Shown: positions 21,717-33,800 of the stretch, piece by piece
Position numbering within the stretch: the first letter of the stretch is position 1
Layout of the letters: each line of letters begins with the position of its first letter
Assembly: GCA_950097015.1 (NCBI GenBank)
Contig: CATNEN010000003.1
Coordinates: 4,071,501-4,135,500, forward strand
Length of the DNA stretch: 64,000 nt
Source of the DNA: Macrostomum hystrix
Lineage: Eukaryota; Platyhelminthes; Macrostomidae
Direction: 5' to 3'
Translations under genes and position numbers: made by a program
The notes under the pieces: generated by a model
What the model was told of the DNA's origin: nothing
Databases searched by the model: none
Seen by the model: the letters and a program-made list of their open reading frames with translations, nothing else

Positions 21717-22305
21717 GTTTTGCAGGGTAAGGAGCCTAATAGGGCAAGCGAAAATAGTAGGAATTTAAAGAAATAATCAAAATAATTCCTAGGGAAGAAC
21801 AAAATTAGCAGCAGAAAATTATAACAAAAAATACTAAATGAAAAATATTGCAGGACTAAGAATTGCCAGTTGAAAAAAGACAATTAAGTTGCAAAAACTT
21901 AAAGTAGAAAGATAGAGCTGTTATTGCACTTTGAGACATAAATGAGGACTTTGAGCAAGTACGAGCAATGTAAAATACAACAATCACTACTCGAAAGTAG
22001 GATGAGACGAGCGACTATCAATAAAATAAACAGAAAGAGAAAAATCTTTTAATGTTTGACAAAATAAATTAGGACAGAAAATGTTAGCAAGAAATGTGCA
22101 ATACGTAATGTTTGAACACCAACAATGACATTTAGAATTGGTATTGCTTAGATACTTTATGCCCTGCAATACTATCAACACCTCATACTGAATTAGCTAA
22201 AATCAGAATAGCAATTGTATAGTGCACAGTGAAAGAAGTCAACCCTGATGAGGTTTAGCACCGAAAATTTATTTTACCGAGGTAAGCCTAGCCAGACACA
22301 GAGGA
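21717..22305. other. 3' flank of the PH/PDZ gene
   Basis: AT-rich, with no gene seen. It probably includes the 3' UTR of the gene ending at 22306. Confidence 0.4.
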
Positions 22306-25294
22306 TCAGCCAACAATGAACTGTTTGTAATCTTTCAGTCGCTTCAGCTGGGATCGAATCGATTTGACTAGGTCGCTTGGTTGCAGCACCAGGCTAATCT
22401 CCTGGCCGTTGGCATTCAATCGAAGCGCCACCTCCTTGGGCTCGGGCCAGAGGCTCAGCGGCCGGCCGTTGACCTCCGTGATGGTCCAGGTGCAAAAATT
22501 GGCATCGTCAACTGCGCCAGTTGTGCGATAGGCGAGGCCGTGAGCGGCTGCCAGGCCCTCCTGCTGAACGTGGCAGACTTCGGCCTTCTGACCGACGGTC
22601 TGGAGGCCCAGTGAGCGACCGTCCTGGCGTTGGACGCAGAAGGCTTTGCCGTAGGGCAGGCGGCGAAGTCTCAGAGACACCCGATCGAATGAGCCCTGCA
22701 GAATGCGGCGCAGCTGGTCTAGAGACTCCAGCGAGAAGCCGTCAACGGAGATTACCTGGGCAGGTTGATTTGGGCTTCATCAACTGATATCTCATTCATC
22801 AGACTTAATAATCATATTAAGTACTTTGGAATTCAACTGCTCGGAAAATCTCATTGAGATTAAACCTAGCTTTCATAGACTCACGAAACATCCCCTACTG
22901 ACATTCTAATGAGAACAGTATCAGTCTCACCTCATCCCATGAGAACAGTATCAGTCTCACCTCATCCCATGAGAACAGTATCAGTCTCACCTCATCCCAT
23001 GAGAACAGTATCAGTCTCACCTCATCCCATGAGAACAGTATCAGTCTCACCTCATCCCATGAGAACAGTATCAGTCTCACCTCATCCCATGAGAACAGTA
23101 TCAGTCTCACCTCATCCCATGAGAACAGTATCAGTCTCACCTCATCCCATGAGAACAGTATCAGTCTCACCTCATCCCATGAGAACAGTATCAGTCTCAC
23201 CTCATCCCATGAGAACAGTATCAGTCTCACCTCATCCCATGAGAACAGTATCAGTCTCACCTCATCCCATGAGAACAGTATCAGTCTCACCTCATCCCAT
23301 GAGAACAGTATCAGTCTCACCTCATCCCATGAGAACAGTATCAGTCTCACCTCATAAGAGAACAGTATCAGTCTCACCTCATCCCATGAGAACAGTATCA
23401 GTCTCACCTCATAAGAGAACAGTATCAGTCTCACCTCATCCCATGAGAACAGTATCAGTCTCACCTCATCCCATGAGAACAGTATCAGTCTCACCTCATC
23501 CCATGAGAACAGTATCAGTCTCACCTCATCCCATGAGAACAGTATCAGTCTCACCTCATCCCATGAGAACAGTATCAGTCTCACCTCATCCCATGAGAAC
23601 AGTATCAGTCTCACCTCATCCCATGAGAACAGTATCAGTCTCACCTCATCCCATGAGAACAGTATCAGTCTCACCTCATCCCATGAGAACAGTATCAGTC
23701 TCACCTCATCCCATGAGAACAGTATCAGTCTCACCTCATCCCATGAGAACAGTATCAGTCTCACCTCATCCCATGAGAACAGTATCAGTCTCACCTCATC
23801 CCATGAGAACAGTATCAGTCTCACCTCATCCTATTCTCCCCATGCTCCCAATCCTAGTCTCAAAAGAGTGAGTACTAGGCATCAGCTCACCTCGTCGCCG
23901 ACGTGCAGGCAGGAGTGTAGGCGGGTGGCTTGCCTACTCCAGCCAGCAATCCAGAATCTGCCGCCGGCACACTGAACAACTGCCACATTGTTGAGCAGGT
24001 CGGCGCTCTTACAGGTGACCGCCACGCCGCCCGGATACAAAATCTGTCGCTTCAAGCGTTCCACAGCCGAGCTCAGAGGCGTCAGTCGCGGACCTCCTGG
24101 CAGCGGGTTGACATAGAACTGGCCATTGTCAGCCGCTTCAACGGCCACGTCAGTCTTGGGCTCGAAGAAGCCAGCGAGAGGAATCGGACGAAGTTCGCGA
24201 CGGAAGCCGGGCGGATCCGGGTTGGGCCGGTGGACGCCGGACACGGAGCGGAACCGCTTGGTCCTTAGCGAGCTCAGGCCGTCCCAGTCCTCCAGTTCGC
24301 GATATTTCTTCTCAAGTAGAGCGTAGGCAGCTGGATTGAGGCTGGCTAGTTCATTACGACCATCAGGAGCTGCGTCGGGCGCGGCCGAGGCGGCCTGAGA
24401 CAATTCGTCGCGAAGTCGAACAACGCCAGACTGACCCTGTGAAGCTTCGATGCGCTGTTCAACTCGACGCAGCTCAATTAGGATTTCATTGTTCTGTTCG
24501 CTGTTAGCAACCAGGCCGGAGGCTCTTGTGCAGCAGGCGGCGCCACCTGTTATCTCCGGATCTTCGGCATCGTCGCCGGGCTCGTAGATTCCGGCTGCGT
24601 CAGCGGCGTCGAAAACGCCGTAAATGTTGTCCGGCTTCTGGCGAGTGGAGTACTGCGCCAGGTTGCGGTCAAGGATGTCCGACCAGTCAGCTGATGATGG
24701 CGGCAATGACGGTTGGAGGTGTGAATGCGTGAATACTATAGGTTTCATTGTAACAGGCGTTACTAACAGGTGTCACTGTGACAGGCGTTACTGACAGGTG
24801 TCACTATGACAGGCGTTACTGACAGGTGCCACTGTGACAGGCGTGACTGACATGTGTGGCAGCGACAGGAGATACAAGTGTGACTGTGACAGGTGTGAAT
24901 GGTGACAGTTGTGACAGTGACAGGTGTGACAGTGACAGGTGTGACTGTCACAGGTGTACTCACAGGCTTCAGCCTCAGACTCAGCGGTGAGGGTGAGTAC
25001 CCTGTCAGACAGTGTGAGCATGAAGCTGCACACATCGCTAGGCGATCTAATCACTCGCAGGCAGCCGCGCAGATCAAAAGAATTAATTGGAGCGTCAGTT
25101 CTGGCCGAGTTGGAATCCTCATAGTACTCCAGAGAGGGCAGGCCGCCGAAGATGAGGAATACGAACCATCGCCGGGTGGCTCTGTGCAGTAGGGTCATGG
25201 ACTTCAGACCTGAGACAGCGCCGGCTCCGCTGCCAAGGTGGCTGGATGTCTGCTTCTTCAGGTAGCCAGCCTTGATGGTGATTTGCTGATTCAT
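22306..25294 (-). CDS. PH domain plus tandem PDZ-like domain protein (adaptor/scaffold)
   Basis: Three exons on the - strand: 25294-24964, 24690-23891 and 22755-22306. Phases are 1 and 0, and the protein is 526 residues. Residues 8-110 form a pleckstrin homology domain (A-G-Y-L-K-K-Q, R-R-W-F-V-F, P-S-L-E-Y-Y-E-D), whose C-terminal helix finishes with D-W-S-D-I-L at the exon 2 start. A long linker with D-N-I-Y-G-V-F-D and a charged helical stretch follows. A PDZ-like fold spans exons 2-3 (H-V-G-D-E-V-I-S-V-D-G, L-D-Q-L-R-R-I-L), and a second one follows (D-G-R-S-L-G-L, T-I-T-E-V-N-G-R-P-L). It is probably a membrane-recruited signalling scaffold. I cannot name an ortholog; syntrophins and X11/Mint were considered and do not fit the order. 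Intron 2 is almost entirely a 30-bp minisatellite. Confidence 0.75.
22908..23830. repeat. Minisatellite, 30-bp unit, about 31 copies (PH/PDZ intron 2)
   Basis: Units are virtually identical; two are shortened by 4 bp near 23355 and 23410. On the gene strand each unit contains GATGAGGTGAGACTG, closely resembling the real exon 2 donor (GACGAG|GTGAGCTG) at 23890. The long frames on both strands are a by-product of the multiple-of-three period. Confidence 0.95.
24750..24960. repeat. Degenerate short tandem repeat (PH/PDZ intron 1)
   Basis: Units of about 12-27 bp built on GTGACAGGTGTGACTG or GACAGGCGTTACT fill most of the 272-bp first intron. Confidence 0.8.
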
Positions 25295-25445
25295 TTGCCA
25301 GCCAGCTTAACTTTATCGAATTTGACAACAGCTGCTCCGCTGCTTGCTAATGACAGGGCTGGAATTGCAGAGGGACGATGCGTCAAGCTCGTACATAGAA
25401 ACAGTGAGAGAATGGAAAGGGGGAGACGAGAAGCTAGGAAATAGG

Positions 25446-26760
25446 TGAAAATAATTAGATAAGAAGTCAGAGTTCAGGTGAGAGTAAGGAGATAAGAAGT
25501 CAGAGTTCAGGTGAGAGTAAGGAGATAAGAAGTCAGAGTTCAGGTGAGAGTAAGGAGATAAGAAGTCAGAGTTCAGGTGAGAGTAAGGAGATAAGAAGTC
25601 AGAGTTCAGGTGAGAGTAAGGAGATAAGAAGTCAGAGTTCAGGTGAGAGTAAGGAGATAAGAAGTCAGAGTTCAGGTGAGAGTAAGGAGATAAGAAGTCA
25701 GAGTTCAGGTGAGAGTAAGGAGATAAAAAGTCAGAGTTCAGGTGAGAGTAAGGAGATAAGAAGTCAGAGTTCAGGTGAGAGTAAGGAGATAAGAAGTCAG
25801 AGTTCAGGTGAGAGTAAGGAGATAAGAAGTCAGAGTTCAGGTGAGAGTAAGGAGATAAGAAGTCAGAGTTCAGGTGAGAGTAAGGAGATAAGAAGTCAGA
25901 GTTCAGGTGAGAGTAAGGAGATAAGAAGTCAGAGTTCAGGTGAGAGTAAGGAGATAAGAAGTCAGAGTTCAGGTGAGAGTAAGGAGATAAGAAGTCAGAG
26001 TTCAGGTGAGAGTAAGGAGATAAGAAGTCAGAGTTCAGGTGAGAGTAAGGAGATAAGAAGTCAGAGTTCAGGTGAGAGTAAGGAGATAAGAAGTCAGAGT
26101 TCAGGTGAGAGTAAGGAGATAAGAAGTCAGAGTTCAGGTGAGAGTAAGGAGATAAAAAGTCAGAGTTCAGGTGAGAGTAAGGAGATAAGAAGTCAGAGTT
26201 CAGGTGAGAGTAAGGAGATAAGAAGTAAGGAGGCAGGAGAGAGTAGAAGTCAGGAGACAGGTGAGAGTAAGGAGATAAGAAGTAAGGAGACAGGTGAGAG
26301 TAAGGAGATAAGAAGTAAGGAGACAGGTGAGAGAAAGGAGATAAGAAGTAAGGAGACAGGTGAGAGTAAGGAGATAAGAAGTAAGGAGACAGGTGAGAGA
26401 AAGGAGATAAGAAGTAAGGAGACAGGTGAGAGAAAGGAGATAAGAAGTAAGGAGACAGGTGAGAGAAAGGAGATAAGAAGTAAGGAGACAGGTGAGAGTA
26501 AGGAGATAAGAAGGAGACAGGTGAGAGTAAGGAGATAAGAAGTAAGGAGACAGGTGAGAGTAAGGAGATAAGAAGGAGACAGGTGAGAGTAAGGAGATAA
26601 GAAGGAGGCAGGTGAGAGAAAGGAGATAAGAAGTAAGGAGACAGGTGAGAGTAAGGAGATAAGAAGGAGACAGGTGAGAGTAAGGAGATAAGAAGGAGGC
26701 AGGTGAGAGAAAGGAGATAAGAAGTCTGAGTTCAGGTGAGAGATTAGAAGTAAAAAGAAA
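25446..26760. repeat. Minisatellite, 33-bp unit with a second variant block
   Basis: From 25446 to about 26225 the unit combines AGATAAGAAGTCAGAG and TTCAGGTGAGAGTAAGG with few changes. From about 26225 to 26735 it shifts to variants with AGTAAGGAGACAGGTGAGAG and deletions. On the + strand each unit carries a CAG|GTGAGA donor-like motif. It lies upstream of the PH/PDZ gene. Confidence 0.93.
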
Positions 26761-26764
26761 GGTG

Positions 26765-27876
26765 AGATCTGAGAAGAGTTAGCAGTTAAACTAAGAGAAA
26801 AGATAAGAGACTATGAGATAAAAACTGACTGTTAAACGAAAGACTACACAGGTATTACCCTCAGTGCTGTAGCAGATTCAATTATTTAAAACTAGTTTCG
26901 CCACTTTTCTTATCAGTAAAATCAGTAGCCTGCAATTAAAAAAACGACTACAGAAACTCTACACCGAATCGTAGTCCAAGGTCAAATCAAAGTCTGCCTA
27001 CGAGCTATATATGAAGTGAAAATGGCGAGTCAAGCTAAAATCTTTAAATATGACCCAACTATACTAAAAGTTAAAGGCCTTATCAACTGGTTAAGTGACA
27101 GGAAATAGGGTGAAGGTGCGAGGTGGGAGTTTGTTTGGTTAAAGTTATCTATATAACACTAGCACATATATAGAATAGAATATTATTACAAAGCTTAACT
27201 TCTAGCCCCAAGGCTTGCCCAGCTAGGACTCTATGTACAGTTGGATACTGACATATACAGGCAAATTGTGGGTGAGGCTGGTGACATTGTCGGCATTTGC
27301 TAAGCTAACTATGTTGCCAAGTCTTGCTTACAAAGCTACCATCGACAGGGAGAGAAGAATAGGGAGCAGGGAGGGAAGGAGAGACAATATGAGGAGCCTA
27401 GGATTGACAAGATCCACAGACTTAGCCCAGCTAGAGAAACAGCAATCGACAATAAACTAAAACTAAAGTTCACAATGTCTTCTAAAATATTATAGAAAAA
27501 ATCCATTTAGTTAGGTTCGCGCATGTTTGAAAGGTTAATGAATAAGGAGATTTTAGTAGCAAAAGGTAGCAAATTTTCCTTGCTAACGAAATGGAAGACC
27601 ATTATATATATAGATACAGTAATACAGTATAACCGAATGCTGGAATTAAGTTTTTCGGGACGGGGTTTTGCAGTGTAAAAAATCCGATTCGGTGAAAGAT
27701 TCGAATAAACAAAAAACATTCCTTGGCCGCGCATAAAAAAACATTGAAATACAATTTGCATCACAGTTGATCGTTTATAATAATAAGCTGTTGGTATTGG
27801 AGCACAGTTGGAATCTTAAAGCATGAAAATGTTTGTTTAGAATGTAAGTGTTTTTCAAAGTCCAGTATCACAATGT
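26765..27876. other. Intergenic, between MDH1B-like and PH/PDZ genes
   Basis: No coding segment is supported. The right end should include the 3' UTR of the MDH1B-like gene. Confidence 0.4.
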
Positions 27877-30800
27877 CTAGTTATCCTCTTTCTCCTCTTC
27901 CTCTTCCTCATCTTCGTCGCCTTCCGCGGTGTCGTCCGCAGTCGCATTGGTTGTCGGCGCATCATCTGAGGCCTCTTCGGTAACCGTGGTGAGCGGCGCG
28001 TCTTCCAGGCGTTGCAGGCGAGCCCGGAGCTGCTCGGTGTCATCGATAGCCAGGAGCTCCTGGGCCAGGCTTGGAGTCAGTTTGAGAAGGGCGTCCGCGG
28101 ACAGGGCTGGCAGAGAGAGCGACTGCAGACGATCGCGAAGCTGTTCAACGCCTGATGGTTGAGAATGAGGGCGAGTGAGCGCTCCTTGCTTTATTGAGCA
28201 CTCCTAGCTTTATTGAGCACTCTTAGCTTTATTGAGCACTCTTAGCTTTATTGAGCACTCCTAGCTTTATTGAGCACTCAGCTTTATTGAGCACTCTTAG
28301 CTTTATTGAGCACTCTTAGCTTTATTGAGCACTCCTAGCTTTATTGAGCACTCTTAGCTTTATTGAGCACTCCTAGCTTTATTGAGCACTCCTAGCTTTA
28401 TTGAGCACTCTTAGCTTTATTTAGCACTCCTAGCTTTATTGAGCACTCCTAGCTTTATTGAGCACTCTTAGCTTTATTGAGCACTCCTAGCTTTATTGAG
28501 CACTTCAAGTCACACTCTGAGGTATCTTGGAGTGCTCAATATCTAAGGTAGCTTCTTGGAGTGCTCAATATCTAAGGTAGCTGCTGCTTGGAGTGCTCAA
28601 TATCTAAGGTAGCTTGGAGTGCTCAATATCTAAGGTAGCTGCTTGGAGTGCTCTATATCCAAGGTAGCTTGGAGTGCTCAATATCTAAGGTAGCTGCTTG
28701 GAGTGCTCTATATCTAAGGTAGCTTGGAGTGCTCAATATCTAAGGTAGCTGCTTGGAGTGCTCTATATCTAAGGTAGCTTGGAGTGCTCAATAATGTGTC
28801 TGGAACATTTCGAGCCGCCTTCGATATTGAGCACTCGAAGCTAGCCTAGATTGAGCACTCGAAGCTAGCCTAGATTGAGCACTCCAAGGCGAAACAGAGC
28901 CAGTCAAATCAACTCACTGGCTATATCCGCCTGTGTCTGATGCAGGCCCTTCTGTTCTTCAAAAGCGGCCGAGATTTCCAAATCGCCGCCAATATCCACA
29001 TTGGCGTCTGGCGACTCCTCCGGCACGGCCGGTGCAGGCGGCGGAAAAACCAGCAGGTAGTCACGCTGTGCAGCCTGCACAGCAACGAAAAGTTGAAGTG
29101 CTGTTTGAATAGTAATGTACACAGGTGGGAAAGGCCGATACGATAGCTCCCAAACCGAATGAAGAAAATGAAGAAAGAAAGATTACCTCGGCTAGTTGAA
29201 CAAGACGCTGTGCAGCATCTTCAGCGAGGTCGACATCCTCCACGACGGACCAAGCTCCTTTGGGCTGGAAGCGCACAGGGAAGTTGAAAACCTGGCCAGG
29301 TGGTATGCCGTACCAGCCTGCAATGAGTTCAGGTTTGGCTAGCCGTTGAGTGAGCCTTTTTCACAAGACTAAGGAAATGCCCTGATTAATGACTTCAGGG
29401 TATCAGCTGTTAATAATAAAAATAATTGCAGGAGGGCTGCGGGCAATCGCAAATTATTTAGTGACACTAGAAATTCGACCCATTTCGCAGACTCCTGAGC
29501 ACACACGCACACAAATACCGCACTCAGGCACTCGCTCACACAGGTGTGTACTACTTCTTCTTCTGCCCTTTTTTCGCCGTTAGGCGTGGGCCCCGGGAGC
29601 ATTCTAACTAATTATGGCAGACACGAGCATGTCTTGCCATGTTCGTCGCTGCCAGCGTTCTGCCGCATCCTTCGCAGGTCTTGGTCTTATTCACGTACTT
29701 TCTAGCCTTCAGCATCCTTTCCGTTTCTGTCTTGTCTTCTTCTCTTTCTCTGATGTTGATATGTCCGTTACAGGTTCTCTTGTGGCGGGCCATGTTAGAC
29801 TTGGATATTACTTTCTTGCATGTGATGCAAGCTATGGTGTGTGTAGTTGTTCTTGTCTCGCCTCGGCACGCCTTGCCGTGGTTCTTCATCGTCGCTTCTT
29901 GTTGGAACCCTTTAGAACACTTTGGACAGTTGAAGATCTGTGGTGTCTCCCTTGATCGGTGCATTCTCTTTTGGTGTATTGTCAGGCCCCCTTTGCTTTT
30001 GCATATCTTTCCGCAGTTATCGTATTCGCACTTGAAACCGCTTGTTGTTGGCTCCTTCTTCTTTGGAGGGGCGTTCCTCTTGCTCGAGTTGGTGTTGGTG
30101 TTTGATGTTTTCTTGCCTTGTGATTGTTCCCATTGTTCAATGTGCTTTATTCGGGCTTTTACCCAGTCTCGCCATTTACGTCTGTCTGTGGCTATTCGCT
30201 CGATATCGGATGGGTCTAGTCCGCCGTCACGTATTAATCTTTTCCAGTAGTTTATGGTGTTGGTTTTGCGGCGTCGTAATTTTGGTATCTTCTCCAGTCC
30301 TCGGTACCATCAAAGTACTGCACGCTTCGTTTGTCGGTCATCAGGCATTCTGAGAACGTGGCCGACACGTATCAAATGTGCTTTCTCGATTTTCGTTCTT
30401 ATCGATTTTACCCCTAGTTCGGTGCGGATATCCTGCATGTTGTATCCTTTCATTTCCATTTCCCGTAAGGGTTCCATTGTTTTTGAGCTCCAGATGTGTC
30501 GGTAGATTCTGTCTATGTGCCTTTGTAGGGTTTTGATTTCGGATGTGTGGAAAGGTCGAGTGTTGGCATGGAAGAGTAATGTGCTCTCTATGCATGCTTC
30601 CACGACTTTGGCCTGTGTGGTTTTAGATAGCTTGCTTTTCATGAATCTTTTCCTAATAGATAACCAGCTCTTGGTCGCCCTCATCACTCTTTGTTTCGTG
30701 TCCTTCGTTCTGCCCATCCAGCTTCCTAGCATTCTCACTTCTTCTCCTTCCTTTGTGCCAAGGAGCATTTCCTCTTGCTTCTTGTCGTTTGTTCTTTCTT

Positions 30801-33800
30801 CAAACTGCTGCATGCATTCCTTCGTGATCGCTAGGCCGTCTTCTAGCTCCTTCCGGTTTCCGATCAGTGTGGTGTCGTCGGCGAAAAGTGATGTTCTGAA
30901 GTGGTGAGTGTGCATCTCGGAATTGTATTGGTTCATACGTTGCGGGGGTAGTGAGTGGCCTGTCGGGTACGCCCACTCTACTCCGCACGTTATGTCCTTC
31001 TCCTTAGCGTTGGCCAGCCTTGCCGCTTCGGCGCGTCGCATGCAGGCTTGGTGGTATATGTTGAACAGGATTGGTGATGTTGGACATCCCTCGCGGAGTC
31101 CTCGCTCTGGGTACCACTCAGTGCTTGTCGTTAGTTTTCCTTGGACTTTGTATGCCGTGTATACAACTATACAACGTTTGTACAACTACACAGGTGTGTA
31201 CATCTGCTCTGACCTCATCATCGTCAGGCAGTGTACACTCTCACTGTGCCTTGGAGGTTGGCCCTCAAGGGCGTAAATTGCAGGACAAGCCCCCAAGCCT
31301 TCTCTCCGCGGCTGCGCCCCAAAATAAATGCCACCTCGCTGCGGAATCGAGCTCAGGGACCTTGAGAGGAAAACGCGTTAGACCGCTCTGCCACTCACCC
31401 ATGTATCAGCTGTTACCCTACCTGAATCTTCAGGACATCAGCTGTTACCCTACCCTGAATCTTCAGGACATCAGCTGTTACCCTACCCTGAATCTTCAGG
31501 ACATCAGCTGTTACCCTACCCCGAATCTTCAGGACATCAGCTGTTACCCTACCCTGAATCTTCAGGACATCAGCTGTTACCCTACCCTGAATCTTCAGGA
31601 CATCAGCTGTTACCCTACCCCGAATCTTCAGGACATCAGCTGTTACCCTACCCTGAATCTTCAGGACATCAGCTGTTACCCTACCCTGAATCTTCAGGAC
31701 ATCAGCTGTTACCCTACCCCGAATCTTCAGGACATCAGCTGTTACCCTACCCCGAATCTTCAGGACATCAGCTGCTACCCACCCTCGGAGACAACGCCAA
31801 GCGAGTAGATCTCGTTGCCATGGCAACCGAGCCACCAGTTGCGCACAGTGTCGGCCGTGGCCTGGGCCGAACTAACGGCGGCAGCTCGCGGTCCGGCTCC
31901 GCCGCGCAGGTTGACCTCCTGGCGCTGTCGCATGACCTTCGGAAATTCCTGGCCGAGCCATTTGCGATCCCAGACAGTGTCCAGCACTGTCTGGCTGTAG
32001 TTGTCCGGCCCGCTGACGGCCCCGTCGTAGTGATGCACCCTGGCCCGACTCAGGTCGACCAGGTTCTCGCCGGCTGGGTCGCCCCACACAATTAGGTCGA
32101 CAACGCTAGACGGAAGCACCTTCACGATAACGTAAATTGGTGGCTGGGCTTCTATGGCTGAAGGCGGCGATGCTCGGTCTTATCTATCCAGCTCAACTAT
32201 GAATCTGCAGAGTTCTACTATGAATCTACAGAGTTCTACTATGAATCTGCAGAGTTCTACTATGAATCTGCAAAGTTCTACTATTAATCTACAGAGTTCT
32301 ACTATGAATCTACAGAGTTCTACTATGAATCTACAGAGTTCTACTATGAATCTACAGAGTTCTACTATGAGTCTACAGAGTTCTACTATGAATCTACAGA
32401 GTTCTACTATGAATCTACAGAGTTCTACTATGAATCTACAGAGTTCTACTATGAATCTACAGAGTTCTACTATGAATCTACAGAGTTCTACTATGAATCT
32501 ACAGAGTTCTACTATGAGTCTACAGAGTTCTACTATGAATCTACAGAGTTCTACTATGAATCTACAGAGTTCTACTATGAATCTACAGAGTTCTACTATG
32601 AATCTACAGAGTTCTACTATGAATCTACAGAGTTCTACTTTGAATCTACAGAGTTCTACTATGAATCTACAGAGTTCTACTATGAGTCTACAGAGTTCTA
32701 CTATGAATCTACAGAGTTCTACTATGAATCTACAGAGTTCTACTATGAATCTACAGAGTTCTACTATGAATCTACAGAGTTCTACTATGAATCTACAGAG
32801 TTCTACTATGAATCTACAGAGTTCTACTATGAATCTACAGAGTTCTACTATGAATCTACAGAGTTCTACTATGAATCTACAGAGTTCTACTATGAATCTA
32901 CAGAGTTCTACTATGAATCTACAGAGTTCTACTATGAATCTACAGAGTTCTACTATGAATCTACAGAGTTCTACTATGAATCTACAGAGTTCTATTATGA
33001 ATCTACAGAGTTCTACTATGAATCTATAGAGTTCTACTCAGAATCTACCGAGCATCTAATCGGAATTTACAGAAATTTTCAAGACACTTAAGTCATAATT
33101 AACGAATCACTAAACTCAAATTTTCTTGTAGTCAAAGCTACTCAATGTAGGATTATTTAAATAATAACTGACCTTCAAATGTGCAGCCAGAGTGCCCTTG
33201 GCCTGTCGCTCCAAGAGTCTGCCGGCCGCGCTAACATTTTTAGCAGACAGTCGCGGACATGCCTCCAACAGTACGCGAGCACCAAAGTTAACCGGTCCCC
33301 TGCCGGCAAGAAGCACTTTAAGCCTACGATTGCAATTGGCCGCGTTGAGCCAATCGGCGTAGCGACGATAATGATTGGCTGCGGCTGTTAGCCAATCAGC
33401 GCGAGCGGCTAATTCAGCCGCCGTTGGGGCGGTCGACTCAGTAGCGGCATTTTTACTAGACGACACGCGCTTTGACTTTGCCTCGACTTCACCAGCTGCC
33501 GAAGCCTTCTTCGCGGTCGGCTTCTTCTCGTCCTCGGCGTTGGGCGAAGCCGGCGAGGGCAGAGGCGACAGCAGGATTTCGTCAAGCAGCAGCAGCACAT
33601 CAGCAGCGGCGGCCGCATCCTGGAAGTTGACGCTAGAGCGAACACTGCGAACCAGAGGGTAGGCGAGGTCCGTCGCCTCCATCACGAGGCCCTGGGGATT
33701 TGGGGACAGGAATTTGAGCATAGTAAGCTGTCTGCTGAACAGAACGAAATTCTTGAGCAGTCAAATTCAACTGACCTCCAACTCAGAGGTGTCGGTGACA

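Noticed and set aside
22909-23871. Long repetitive frames on both strands (M-R-T-V-S-V-S-P-H-P and R-L-I-L-F-S-W-D-E-V)
   Set aside because: A 30-bp minisatellite with a multiple-of-three period inside a clear intron.
29639-30250. 203-codon + strand hydrophobic frame resembling a membrane protein
   Set aside because: Antisense shadow of the LINE zinc-finger region, which has clear Cys/His motifs on the - strand.
32154-33029. 291-codon frame of S-S-T-M-N-L-Q repeats
   Set aside because: 21-bp array in MDH1B intron 5.
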